64,000 bases of DNA from Sphingomonas radiodurans (GTDB lineage: Bacteria > Pseudomonadota > Alphaproteobacteria > Sphingomonadales > Sphingomonadaceae). Below, one piece after another: positions 1 to 8,428 of the stretch (its first letter is position 1; every line of letters begins with the position of its first letter). The translations under genes and the position numbers were made by a program. Below the pieces are notes generated by a model, which was given only the letters and a program-made list of their open reading frames with translations, had not been told where the DNA came from and made no database searches. The DNA lies in the NCBI RefSeq assembly GCF_020866845.1, contig NZ_CP086594.1, positions 744,001-808,000 of the forward strand. Reading direction: 5' to 3'.

Positions 1-480
1 GTCGCCGCGCTGCCCGAGGAACAATGGGGCGCCGCCGGCCGCGACCGCGTCGAATTCGAGATCGCAACCAACCCCGGCGCCCCGTTCGGGCCGTTGATCA
101 AGATCGCCTCGGGCGGCGAGCTCTCGCGCTTCATCCTCGCGCTCAAGGTGGCGCTGGCCGAAGAAGGCGCCGCCGCGACGATGATCTTCGACGAGATCGA
201 CCGCGGCGTCGGCGGCGCGGTTGCGTCCGCAATCGGCGAGCGCCTCGCCCGCCTGGCCGCGACCGCGCAATTGCTGGTGGTGACCCACTCGCCACAGGTG
301 GCCGCGCGCGGTGCCGCGCATCTGCTAATCGCGAAGCGCCACGACGGCGTCGTCACCCGCACCGGCGTCCGCCAGCTCGCACCAGACGAACGCCGCGAGG
401 AAATCGCCCGCATGCTCTCCGGTGCGACGATCACCGACGAGGCGCGCGCTCAAGCCGACCGCCTTATCGAAACCGCTTGA
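1..480 (+). CDS. recN: DNA repair protein RecN, C-terminal part (5' end outside window)
   Basis: This is the last 159 codons of RecN, the SMC-like ATPase that acts in repair of DNA double-strand breaks. The reading frame is open from base 1, so the start lies upstream of the window. Visible motifs are the ABC signature (ASGGELSRF), Walker B (MIFDEIDRGVGG) and the switch region (LVVTHSPQVAA), in the order and spacing expected for the C-terminal ATPase half. The gene stops 8 bases before the convergent DUF1206 gene. Family assignment is firm; only the tail can be judged here. Confidence 0.95.
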   Translation, partial: VAALPEEQWGAAGRDRVEFEIATNPGAPFGPLIKIASGGELSRFILALKVALAEEGAAATMIFDEIDRGVGGAVASAIGERLARLAATAQLLVVTHSPQVAARGAAHLLIAKRHDGVVTRTGVRQLAPDERREEIARMLSGATITDEARAQADRLIETA

Positions 481-487
481 GCGGCGG

Positions 488-1276
488 TTATGCCGCGCCC
501 GCGACCCGCCGGGTTAGGCCGTCCACCGGCACGTCGTGCAAAATGCGATAACGAGCCTCGATCAGGCTGAAGACGCCAAAACCGAATAGGCCGATCGCCA
601 CGACAAAGTCCCACGGGCTCTCAAGCCATGACAGCGCCTCCGCCATGCCGCCTGCCTCGCTGGCCTCCGCCTGCAGGCCTGCCTGCAGCAGGAACCAGCT
701 GCTGATAATGAACACCAGCCCGCGTGCGGCATAACCTGCGCGGCCGCTCCACCGCGCCCACGCATGCTGCGCCATCGCAGGTTCGAGGTGCTTCAGGAAC
801 GATCCCTTTGCCGCCTTGATCAACTGCACCACGCCGACCGCGAACAGCACCGCGGCACCCAGCATCACGATCGCCGTGCCGCCCGGTAAATCCAGCGCCG
901 CCTGCGTCCCCTGCTCCGTCCCGTTCCCGACCGAGGACACGCCCTGGATTAGCCGGAACGCCTGCCAAGCAAGGACCAGATGGACCAACCCGCTGATGCC
1001 AGCGCCAAGCCGCTCGAATATCCCTTTGCGATCAGTGCCATGCCGCTCGATATCGAACGCCGCATCGCACAGCCGCCAGATGCCGTAGGCGAGCAGCCCG
1101 GCCGCCATGATCGACAGCAACAATCGCCCACCGCTGCCAGCCAGGAACTGCAACGCGCCACTCGTATCCTCGGCGCGGCCGGTACGTACGATCAGGAATG
1201 CGATCACGAGATACAGAATGCCACGTGTCGCAAATCCGACGCGGGTAAGGGTAGTCAGCCGAGCGCTGGCGTTCAT
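488..1276 (-). CDS. DUF1206 family integral membrane protein
   Basis: A 262-residue protein with about six hydrophobic segments arranged as repeated pairs, each pair holding a glycine/arginine-rich turn (for example GFATRGILYLVIAF and AGYAARGLVFII). This internal repeat is typical of DUF1206, whose function is unknown. I chose the ATG at 1276 rather than the more upstream in-frame start because AGGAGGA lies just 5' of it. It converges on recN and lies downstream of the amidohydrolase gene on the same strand, 63 bases away, so co-transcription is possible but not shown. Confidence 0.85.
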   Translation of the reverse strand: MNASARLTTLTRVGFATRGILYLVIAFLIVRTGRAEDTSGALQFLAGSGGRLLLSIMAAGLLAYGIWRLCDAAFDIERHGTDRKGIFERLGAGISGLVHLVLAWQAFRLIQGVSSVGNGTEQGTQAALDLPGGTAIVMLGAAVLFAVGVVQLIKAAKGSFLKHLEPAMAQHAWARWSGRAGYAARGLVFIISSWFLLQAGLQAEASEAGGMAEALSWLESPWDFVVAIGLFGFGVFSLIEARYRILHDVPVDGLTRRVAGAA

Positions 1277-1339
1277 CAATGGTTCCTCCTGGTCGCTCGC
1301 GAACGGCCGCACGCGGTTTCCGTTCCGCGTGAGCCCCCA

Positions 1340-2617
1340 TCAGCGCGTCATCCCGACTACCATGCCGCCCTTCATCACCATCCGCACGTCGCGCACCGCC
1401 TCGATTTTCACCGTCGGATCACCGGCGACCGCGACCAGATCGGCCAGCAGCCCCGGCCTGATCGCGCCAAGCCGCGCAGACATTCCCATCCACCGCGCAT
1501 TGCCCGAGGTCGCGGCAAGCAGCACCTGCGCCGGCGACATCCCGGCCGCGACCATCAGTTCCATCTCGCGCGCATTCTCGCCATGCGTATACACCCCGAC
1601 ATCGCCGCCCATGCACATCGTCACCCCCGCCGCCAGCGCCAGCCGAACAGTCTCGAGGCTCAGGCGAACTGCGGGCGGCGCCGGCTCGCGTCCGTCCCAT
1701 CCACGATAGCGCGCGCTCGCATCCGATGCGGCAAGCGTCGGGCAATAAACGATCTTCTTCGCGGCCATCGCGGCGAACGTCTCGCGTGTCCCGCCATAGC
1801 CATGTTCGATCGTCTCGACCCCCGCCTCGATCGACCGCCGCATGCCCTCGGGCGTCGACGCGTGCACCGCTACTGGTCGCCCCGCATCGTGCGCCGCCGC
1901 CACCGCCGCCTTGATCTCCTCGAGGCTCAGCGTCGCGCGGCTCTCCTCGCCGGCGCGTAAGCGATAATCGGCGTACAGCTTGATCCAGTCCGCGCCGGCG
2001 GCGATCTGCCGGCGCACGGCAGCCTGCATGGCATCGGCGCCGGAAACCTCCTCCGCGCCCTGCGGGACCGCCACGCCCGGCTCGAACCCTTTCGGTCCGT
2101 AGGCACCCAAGGCCACGATCGCCCGCGTCGCCACTGCCAGCCGCGGTCCCTCGACGATTCCCTGATCGATCGCCGCCTTCAGCCCGACATCGGCATAGCC
2201 AGCGCCTTCGGTGCCTAGATCGCGAACGGTCGTGAAGCCGGCGCGCAACGTCCTCCCCGCCTGTGCCACCGCCCGCGCAGTGCGCAGCGCCAGCGGCTCG
2301 TGCAGCACCTGATCGTCCCAACTTGCCTCGTCATAGGGGTGAAGGAACAGGTGCCCGTGCCCCTCGATCATGCCGGGCATCAGCGTGTCGCCAGCCAGGT
2401 CGATCACCACGGCCCCTGCCGGAGCAGTCAAGTTCGGCCCCACCGCAACGATCAAGTCGCCGCGCACTAGCACCTGCCAGCCGGGATGTGCCTTCCCGTC
2501 GACCCCGTCGAACACCGCGTCCGGCTTCAGCAGAATCGCGGGCGTCTCCGCCTTTGGTGGTTCGGCCGCCCCGATCAACGCGAACGCCGCCAAGATCGCC
2601 AACCACCGCATGGCCAT
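1340..2617 (-). CDS. Secreted metal-dependent amidohydrolase
   Basis: A 425-residue amidohydrolase-superfamily enzyme with an N-terminal signal peptide (hydrophobic run ending near residue 19), so it probably works in the periplasm. The metal-binding and catalytic set is visible: H87 and H89 (EGHGH), K213 (DWIKLYADY, the likely carboxylated lysine), H252, H272 and D339. The closest groups hydrolyse peptide-like or cyclic amide bonds (imidazolonepropionase/prolidase-like), but the substrate cannot be read from the sequence. A GGGGGA element precedes the ATG by 6 bases. Its start codon is only 29 bases from that of the divergent acylase gene, which suggests shared control. Confidence 0.88.
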   Translation of the reverse strand: MAMRWLAILAAFALIGAAEPPKAETPAILLKPDAVFDGVDGKAHPGWQVLVRGDLIVAVGPNLTAPAGAVVIDLAGDTLMPGMIEGHGHLFLHPYDEASWDDQVLHEPLALRTARAVAQAGRTLRAGFTTVRDLGTEGAGYADVGLKAAIDQGIVEGPRLAVATRAIVALGAYGPKGFEPGVAVPQGAEEVSGADAMQAAVRRQIAAGADWIKLYADYRLRAGEESRATLSLEEIKAAVAAAHDAGRPVAVHASTPEGMRRSIEAGVETIEHGYGGTRETFAAMAAKKIVYCPTLAASDASARYRGWDGREPAPPAVRLSLETVRLALAAGVTMCMGGDVGVYTHGENAREMELMVAAGMSPAQVLLAATSGNARWMGMSARLGAIRPGLLADLVAVAGDPTVKIEAVRDVRMVMKGGMVVGMTR

Positions 2618-2646
2618 GTCGCATCCCCCGTTCTACGCTACGCGCC

Positions 2647-4863
2647 ATGGATACCCTCCCCCGCCGCGCACGCAATCCGCTGATCCTGCTCGCGTTCGCC
2701 ACGACGCTCACCGCCGCCGCCCCGGATCCCGCCCCCAATCCCGAGCGCACCCGCTGGCAAGGCCACGCCGCACGCGTGACGATCACCCGCGACGATTGGG
2801 GCATCCCGCACATCCGCGGGCGGAGCGATGCCGACGCGGTCTTCGGCATGATGTATGCGCAGGCCGAGGACGATTTCGCCCGCGTCGAAGCCAATTACCT
2901 CACGGCACTCGGCCGCACCGCCGAGGCGGAGGGCGAAGAGGCGATCTGGGCCGATCTTCGCCAGCGACTGTTCGTCGATCCCGCGGTGCTGCAGACGCAA
3001 TACGCCGCCAGCCCCGCATGGCTGCGCACGCTCATGAACGCCTGGGCCGACGGCCTCAACTTCTACCTCGCAACGCATCCCGAAACGAAGCCCAAGGTGC
3101 TGACCCGCTTCGAACCCTGGATGGCGCTCAGCTTCACCGAAGGCAGCATCGGCGGCGATATTGAGCGCATCTCGCTCTCCGAGCTCAAGACTTTCTACGG
3201 CCGCCCCACCCCGCCGACGCCCGAAGAACTCGGCACCCGCCCGCGCGAGCCATCCGGATCGAACGGCATCGCCATCGCGCCGAAGCTCACCAGCGGCGCC
3301 CACGCGCTTTTGCTCATCAATCCCCACACCAGCTTCTACTTCCGCTCCGAAGCGCAGGTGACCAGTGACGAGGGGCTCAACGCCTACGGCGCGAGCACCT
3401 GGGGGCAGTTCTTCGTCTATCAGGGGTTCAACGCCCGCGCCGGCTGGATGCACACCTCGTCCACGGTCGACAATGTCGATGAATTCGCCGAACGCGTCGT
3501 CCGCCGCGGTAATGGCTGGTCCTATCGGTTTGGCCGCGAACAACGCCCGCTCGCGACGCAGACCGTCACCCTGCGCTTCCGCCGCTCGGATGGCGGCACC
3601 GGCACACGCAACTTCACCACGTGGCGCACCCACCACGGCCCGATCGTCGCTGCAAAGGATGGCCGCTGGATCGCCACCGCCCTGATGTGGCGCCCGATCC
3701 CGGCACTCGAACAAAGCTATCTACGCACCAAGGCGACCGACCTCGCCAGCTACATGGCCGTCGCCGAGCGCAAGGCGAACTCCTCGAATGACACGCTGTT
3801 CGCTGACAGCGCGGGCAATATTGCGTTCCTCATGCCGCAATTCGTGCCGCTGCGCGCCGACCGCTTCGATTACACCCGCCCGATCGACGGCAGCGATCCC
3901 GCGACCGACTGGAAGGGGCTGCACACGCTGGCCAGCCTGCCCAGCGTCGCCAACCCGCGCGTCGGCTGGGCCCACAACACCAACGACTGGCCATGGAGCG
4001 CCGCCGGTCCGGACAGCCCGAAGGCGGCAGACTTTCCGCGCTACATGGATCAGACCGGCCCCAACGCGCGCGGCACCCACGCCGATCTGCTGCTGACCGG
4101 CAAGACCGGCTGGACCGCGGAACGCCTGCGCGACGCTGCTTACGATCCCTATCTCCCGGCCTTCGCCAAGCTGTTGCCGCCTTTGATCGAGGCATGGCGC
4201 ACCCTGCCGCAAGGCGATCCTCGCCGCCGCGCGCTCGCTGAACCGATCGCACTTCTCTCGCGCTGGGATCACCGCTGGGCCGCGGACTCGGTCGCGACCA
4301 GCCTCGCCGTCTTCTGGGGCGACGAATTGTGGCGTGCCTACGGCGGCTTCGCCCAGGTCGAACGGATGAATGTTCCTGATTACACCGCGCTGCGCGTCGA
4401 CGGTCCCACAAAGCTCGCCGCGCTTGCCGCCGCCGTCGATCGGCTGACCCGCGATTTCGGCACCTGGCGCACCCCCTGGGGCGAGATCAACCGCTTCCAG
4501 CGGCTCGACGCCGCGATCGACCCGCACTTCGACGACGCCAAGCGCTCCACCCCGATCCCCTTCACCTCGGCGCAATGGGGCAGCCTCGCCTCGTTCGGCG
4601 CCAAGACCTGGCCCGGCACCAATCGCTATTACGGCACCAGCGGCAACAGCTTCGTGGCGATCGTGGAATTCGGCCCGCGCGTGAAGGCCACCGCAGTGAT
4701 GGCCGGCGGGCAGAGCGGCGATCCCGCCTCGCCACATTTCGCCGACCAGATCGATCGCTATTCGCAGGGCAAGCTCCGACCGGTCTACTTCCATCCCGAC
4801 GAACTCGCCGGCCACGTCGAGCGCGTCTACCGCCCCGGCGATCTCTTACCGCCACGGAATTGA
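2647..4863 (+). CDS. Penicillin acylase family Ntn-hydrolase
   Basis: A 738-residue precursor with a signal peptide (hydrophobic residues 11-24) that belongs to the penicillin/cephalosporin acylase family, periplasmic enzymes that cut an amide bond and mature by self-cleavage. Ser205 in EPSGSNGIAIAP is the predicted nucleophile and new N-terminus of the beta chain, followed by the usual substrate-pocket segment ALLLINPHTSFYF. Members act on acyl amides, including acyl-homoserine lactones, beta-lactams or glutaryl compounds; which applies here is unknown. The ATG at 2647 starts directly at the signal peptide; no clear Shine-Dalgarno precedes it. Longer in-frame extensions upstream lie on the opposite strand of the amidohydrolase gene and are rejected. 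Confidence 0.9.
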   Translation: MDTLPRRARNPLILLAFATTLTAAAPDPAPNPERTRWQGHAARVTITRDDWGIPHIRGRSDADAVFGMMYAQAEDDFARVEANYLTALGRTAEAEGEEAIWADLRQRLFVDPAVLQTQYAASPAWLRTLMNAWADGLNFYLATHPETKPKVLTRFEPWMALSFTEGSIGGDIERISLSELKTFYGRPTPPTPEELGTRPREPSGSNGIAIAPKLTSGAHALLLINPHTSFYFRSEAQVTSDEGLNAYGASTWGQFFVYQGFNARAGWMHTSSTVDNVDEFAERVVRRGNGWSYRFGREQRPLATQTVTLRFRRSDGGTGTRNFTTWRTHHGPIVAAKDGRWIATALMWRPIPALEQSYLRTKATDLASYMAVAERKANSSNDTLFADSAGNIAFLMPQFVPLRADRFDYTRPIDGSDPATDWKGLHTLASLPSVANPRVGWAHNTNDWPWSAAGPDSPKAADFPRYMDQTGPNARGTHADLLLTGKTGWTAERLRDAAYDPYLPAFAKLLPPLIEAWRTLPQGDPRRRALAEPIALLSRWDHRWAADSVATSLAVFWGDELWRAYGGFAQVERMNVPDYTALRVDGPTKLAALAAAVDRLTRDFGTWRTPWGEINRFQRLDAAIDPHFDDAKRSTPIPFTSAQWGSLASFGAKTWPGTNRYYGTSGNSFVAIVEFGPRVKATAVMAGGQSGDPASPHFADQIDRYSQGKLRPVYFHPDELAGHVERVYRPGDLLPPRN

Positions 4864-4865
4864 TC

Positions 4866-5450
4866 ATGAGCGAAGAGCGCGCCGGCCTCCCGATCATCGC
4901 CTTCCCCGACGTCGCCGCGTTAGAGCAATGGCTCGACGTACAACCCGCCGACGCCAAGGGCCTGTGGATCAAGTTCGCCAAACAGCGCTCGGGCGTCGCC
5001 AGCGTCACCAAGCCTGAGGCGATCGACGCCGCACTGTGCCGCGGCTGGATCGACGGGCAACTCGACAAATATGATGCGACATATTGGCTGATCCGCTTCA
5101 CGCCGCGCAAGCGCGCCAGCAAATGGTCACTCATAAATGTTCGCCGCGCCGAGGAACTCATCGAGGCGAAGCGGATGATGCCAGCCGGTCAGGCGCAGAT
5201 CGACGCCGCCCGCGCCGACGGCCGCTGGTCCACCGCCTACGCCCCCGCCAGCACCGCCGAGGTTCCAAGCGACCTGCAAACCGCGCTAGACGCCAGTCCC
5301 ACCGCCGCCGCGTTCTTCGCCACGCTTACCGGCGCCAACCGCTACGCCATTCTCTACCGCATCACGACCGTGAAGCGCGCGGACACCCGCGCCCGCAAGA
5401 TCAACGAATTCGTCGCGAAGCTCGAACGCGGCGACACCGTTCACGGATAG
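4866..5450 (+). CDS. YdeI/OmpD-associated family protein
   Basis: A 194-residue cytoplasmic protein that starts 2 bases after the acylase stop, so it is very likely co-transcribed. The region WIKFAKQRSG, then CRGWIDGQ and FTPRKRASKWS, is the conserved core of the YdeI/OmpD-associated family, linked in some bacteria to resistance against antimicrobial peptides; the C-terminal helical tail (ARKINEFVAKLE) is also typical. Biochemical role is not established. The family call is firm, while any role in relation to the acylase is guesswork. Confidence 0.85.
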   Translation: MSEERAGLPIIAFPDVAALEQWLDVQPADAKGLWIKFAKQRSGVASVTKPEAIDAALCRGWIDGQLDKYDATYWLIRFTPRKRASKWSLINVRRAEELIEAKRMMPAGQAQIDAARADGRWSTAYAPASTAEVPSDLQTALDASPTAAAFFATLTGANRYAILYRITTVKRADTRARKINEFVAKLERGDTVHG

Positions 5451-5493
5451 CCGCCCCCGCTGAACCACCGCGGCCACCGCTCGTTCGCCGTAC

Positions 5494-6573
5494 GTGCCCC
5501 CCGCCACGCCCCGCCCCACCACCGTTTGGCGGCCACGTCGCCTGATCGTCACGCGCGCCGCCCGCACCTTCTCACACGGCCGCGCCATCCTTGATCGCGC
5601 CGCCGCACTCGGCGTCGAGATCGTCGAACTCCCCGGCGATCGCCTCAACCTCGCCTTCCCCGACGATCCCGCCCGCGCCTATGCCGAGGCCAAGCTCACG
5701 CTCGCCGTCGTCGTCGCCCCACCCTCGAAGCGCCGCCTGCAGCCGATCGCCCCGAGCGCCGACTGGCGCGTCGATCTGGCCGAAGGGTGCCCTGCCCATT
5801 GCAGCTATTGCTACCTCGCCGGCTCGCTGAAGGGCCCGCCGATAACCCGCGTCTACGCAAACCTCGACGAAATCCTCGACAGCCTGCCCGCGTATCTCGG
5901 CCAAGGCACGATCACCTCGCGCAGCACCACCCGCGCGCACGAAGGCACCACCTACGAGGCCTCTTGCTACACCGACCCACTCGCGCTCGAGCCGCTCACC
6001 GGCTCGCTCTCCGCCGCGATCGCCTGGTTCGGCCGCTGGAACGCCGATGCGCAGCTGCGCTTCACCAGCAAGTTCGCCGATGTCGCACCGCTACTCACGC
6101 TCGATCACGGCAGGCGCACGCGGATGCGCGCCTCGATCAACCCGCGCGCCTTCGCTCGCTTCGAGGGCGGCACCGCGCGCGTCGCCGATCGGCTGCAAGC
6201 GCTGCGGCAGATGGCACTCGCCGGTTACCCGATCGGGCTGACCATTGCCCCGATCATCGCCGCCGACGGCTGGGAAGCCGCTTATGCAACGCTGCTCGAA
6301 GAGGCCGCCGCAAGTCTCGCCAACGTCCCCGGCGTCGATCTCACCATCGAGCTGATTACACACCGCTTCACCGCCGGATCGAAGGCGATTCTCGACAGCT
6401 GGTATCCAGGCTCTGCACTCGACATGACCGCCGCCAATCGCACCACAAAACGCACCAAGTTCGGCACCGAGAAACAGGTGTACGACGCCGACACGATGCG
6501 CACGCTCCGCCGCTTCTTCCACGACCACATCGCGACCGCACTGCCGATGGCGCGGATCCTCTACTGGACATGA
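5494..6573 (+). CDS. Spore photoproduct lyase family radical SAM protein
   Basis: A 359-residue radical-SAM-type protein. The [4Fe-4S] motif is C99-x3-C103-x2-C106 (CPAHCSYC) followed by YLAGSL, and other family blocks are LRFTSKFADV and the C-terminal RILYWT. This matches the spore photoproduct lyase-like family that also occurs in bacteria which do not sporulate. True SplB repairs the UV thymine dimer of spores, so the role in a sphingomonad is open; a DNA photolesion repair function is only inference. The start is GTG at 5494 and has no strong Shine-Dalgarno, so a different start is possible. Confidence 0.85.
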   Translation: MPPATPRPTTVWRPRRLIVTRAARTFSHGRAILDRAAALGVEIVELPGDRLNLAFPDDPARAYAEAKLTLAVVVAPPSKRRLQPIAPSADWRVDLAEGCPAHCSYCYLAGSLKGPPITRVYANLDEILDSLPAYLGQGTITSRSTTRAHEGTTYEASCYTDPLALEPLTGSLSAAIAWFGRWNADAQLRFTSKFADVAPLLTLDHGRRTRMRASINPRAFARFEGGTARVADRLQALRQMALAGYPIGLTIAPIIAADGWEAAYATLLEEAAASLANVPGVDLTIELITHRFTAGSKAILDSWYPGSALDMTAANRTTKRTKFGTEKQVYDADTMRTLRRFFHDHIATALPMARILYWT

Positions 6574-6697
6574 CGCTGTTCTTCCCCGGGCCTGAAACCG
6601 ATGCCGCCACCGCTTGACGTCGGCGTCGACGCTCACGACTTCGCACCGGTCACGCTCGTGCATGTGCTCGCCGCGACCATGAAGGAGAAATTGCGGA

Positions 6698-8020
6698 ATG
6701 GCGGATGATCAGGGCGGGCGGGCGGTGCCGAGCGGCCGGCTGGCGCGCTTCGGCAGCTTCGGCCGCCTCGCAGGCGGCGTGGCGGGCGGCATGGTGGCCG
6801 AAGGCGCGCGCCGGCTTGCCGCGGGGGAGCGCCCGCGCGTCAGCGATATGCTGCTGACGCCCGGCAACGCCACCCGCGTCGCGGATCAGCTCGCGCACCT
6901 GCGCGGCGCCGCGATGAAGCTCGGCCAGATGATTTCGATGGACGCCGGCGACATGTTGCCGCCCGAGCTGACGCAGATCCTCGCCCGGCTGCGCGACAAT
7001 GCGCACCACATGCCGCCGCAACAGCTCGATCGCGTGCTCACCGCGGAGTGGGGCCGCGACTGGCGCCGCCGTTTCCGCCACTTCCAGGCGCACCCGATCG
7101 CCGCCGCCTCGATCGGCCAGGTTCATCGTGCCGAACTGCCCGACGGCCGCGTACTCGCGATCAAGGTGCAATATCCCGGCGTCGCCGCCAGCATCGACGC
7201 CGATGTGGACAACGTCGCCACCCTCCTGCGCGTATCTGGACTAATGCCGCGCGAGGTCGACATCACCCCGCTGCTCGCAGAGGCCAAGCGCCAGCTTCAT
7301 GAAGAGGCTGATTACGTTCGCGAGCGCGCCATGCTGGAACGCTACCGAACCCTGCTCGGCGACGACCCTGCCTATGTCGTTCCCGGCACCGAACCATCGC
7401 TGAGCACTCCGCGCGTGTTGGCGATGGACTTCATCCCCGGCACGCCGATCGAGGCGCTCGAGGGCGCACCGCAGGAAGAACGCGACCGCGCCGCGCATGC
7501 GCTCGTCGCGCAGGTGCTGCGCGAACTGTTCGCCTGGGGCGTGATGCAGACCGACCCCAATTTCGCGAACTACCGCTGGCAGGCCGACACTGGCCGGCTG
7601 GTCCTGCTCGATTTCGGCGCGACGCGCGAGGTGCTGCCCGAAACGCAGCAGGGCTACCATCGCCTGCTGATGGCAGTGCTGGCCGGCGACCGCGATGCCG
7701 TGCGCGACGCCGCAGTAGCGGCAAGCTTCGTAGGCGCCGCTGCCGCCGAGCGGCATCGCGCGGCGGTCGATCGGATGATCGACGTGATCGTCGGCGAGCT
7801 CGACCACGCCGGTCCGTTCGACTTCGGAGACCGCGCCTTCGTCGGCGTGTTGCGCGACGAAGCGATGGCCATGGCCGAGGATCGCGCCACGTGGCACATC
7901 CCGCCGATCGACACGCTCTTCGTGCAGCGCAAGGTCAGCGGCACCGCGCTGCTCTGCGCCCGCCTCAAGGCAAAGGTCGAGGTCCGCTCGATGGTCGAAG
8001 CCTACCGTGCAATAGCGTAG
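6698..8020 (+). CDS. ABC1/UbiB-type atypical protein kinase-like protein
   Basis: A 440-residue member of the ABC1/AarF/UbiB (ADCK) group. It shows the family KxGQ motif (K74-Q77 in AAMKLGQMIS), the alanine-rich loop (AAASIGQVHRA, near 136-145), the lysine K156 in LAIKVQYP, a catalytic-loop variant TDPNFANY, and the DFG metal site (LLDFGATRE). Relatives support ubiquinone or other isoprenoid-lipid metabolism, but this subfamily is shorter than UbiB and lacks its C-terminal membrane helices, so I do not call it UbiB. The ATG is preceded by AAGGAG at a good distance. Confidence 0.85.
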   Translation: MADDQGGRAVPSGRLARFGSFGRLAGGVAGGMVAEGARRLAAGERPRVSDMLLTPGNATRVADQLAHLRGAAMKLGQMISMDAGDMLPPELTQILARLRDNAHHMPPQQLDRVLTAEWGRDWRRRFRHFQAHPIAAASIGQVHRAELPDGRVLAIKVQYPGVAASIDADVDNVATLLRVSGLMPREVDITPLLAEAKRQLHEEADYVRERAMLERYRTLLGDDPAYVVPGTEPSLSTPRVLAMDFIPGTPIEALEGAPQEERDRAAHALVAQVLRELFAWGVMQTDPNFANYRWQADTGRLVLLDFGATREVLPETQQGYHRLLMAVLAGDRDAVRDAAVAASFVGAAAAERHRAAVDRMIDVIVGELDHAGPFDFGDRAFVGVLRDEAMAMAEDRATWHIPPIDTLFVQRKVSGTALLCARLKAKVEVRSMVEAYRAIA

Positions 8021-8040
8021 GCTCGCGGCGGAAGACACGG

Positions 8041-8400
8041 TTGGCCGGTAAACCCACTTCCCGACGTTCCGTGCCGACGCCGCCTCTAAGCACGCCAGAC
8101 GGCCGATATATCGTCGTGCGTGGCCGACTTTGGCGGCGCGCAGACCCTTCGCTGCTGGAGGAAGACCGCCAACACCACGTCGATTGCCTCATGGCCGCCC
8201 GCCGAGCGGTCGCGAGTGCGTTGAAATGCAAGGACGAGGCGGCACTCGCCGAGGCACGCGTCGCGGTCCAGATCGCCAAAATCGCACTCGGCGAGCGCGG
8301 GCCGGTTTGGTGGCAGGACGGCGCGCCCGACCTTACCCGCCGTCTAGCCCGCAACACGCAATACGCCGCCTGGTACGACGGGCTCGAAGGATCGCCGTGA
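8041..8400 (+). CDS. Conserved hypothetical protein, 119 aa
   Basis: A small basic protein I do not recognise by function. Its core (TPDGRYIVVRGRLWR, then a helical part with MAARRAVASALK, then GPVWWQDGAPDLTRR) looks well conserved in type and is distinct from random high-GC frames. It follows the ABC1-kinase gene by 20 bases. The start is uncertain: TTG at 8041 has GGAAGA upstream, and a GTG at 8071 would remove the first ten residues. Confidence 0.65.
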   Translation: MAGKPTSRRSVPTPPLSTPDGRYIVVRGRLWRRADPSLLEEDRQHHVDCLMAARRAVASALKCKDEAALAEARVAVQIAKIALGERGPVWWQDGAPDLTRRLARNTQYAAWYDGLEGSP

Positions 8401-8428
8401 ACCGCGTCGGCTGGTGCAAAGTGCGTCG

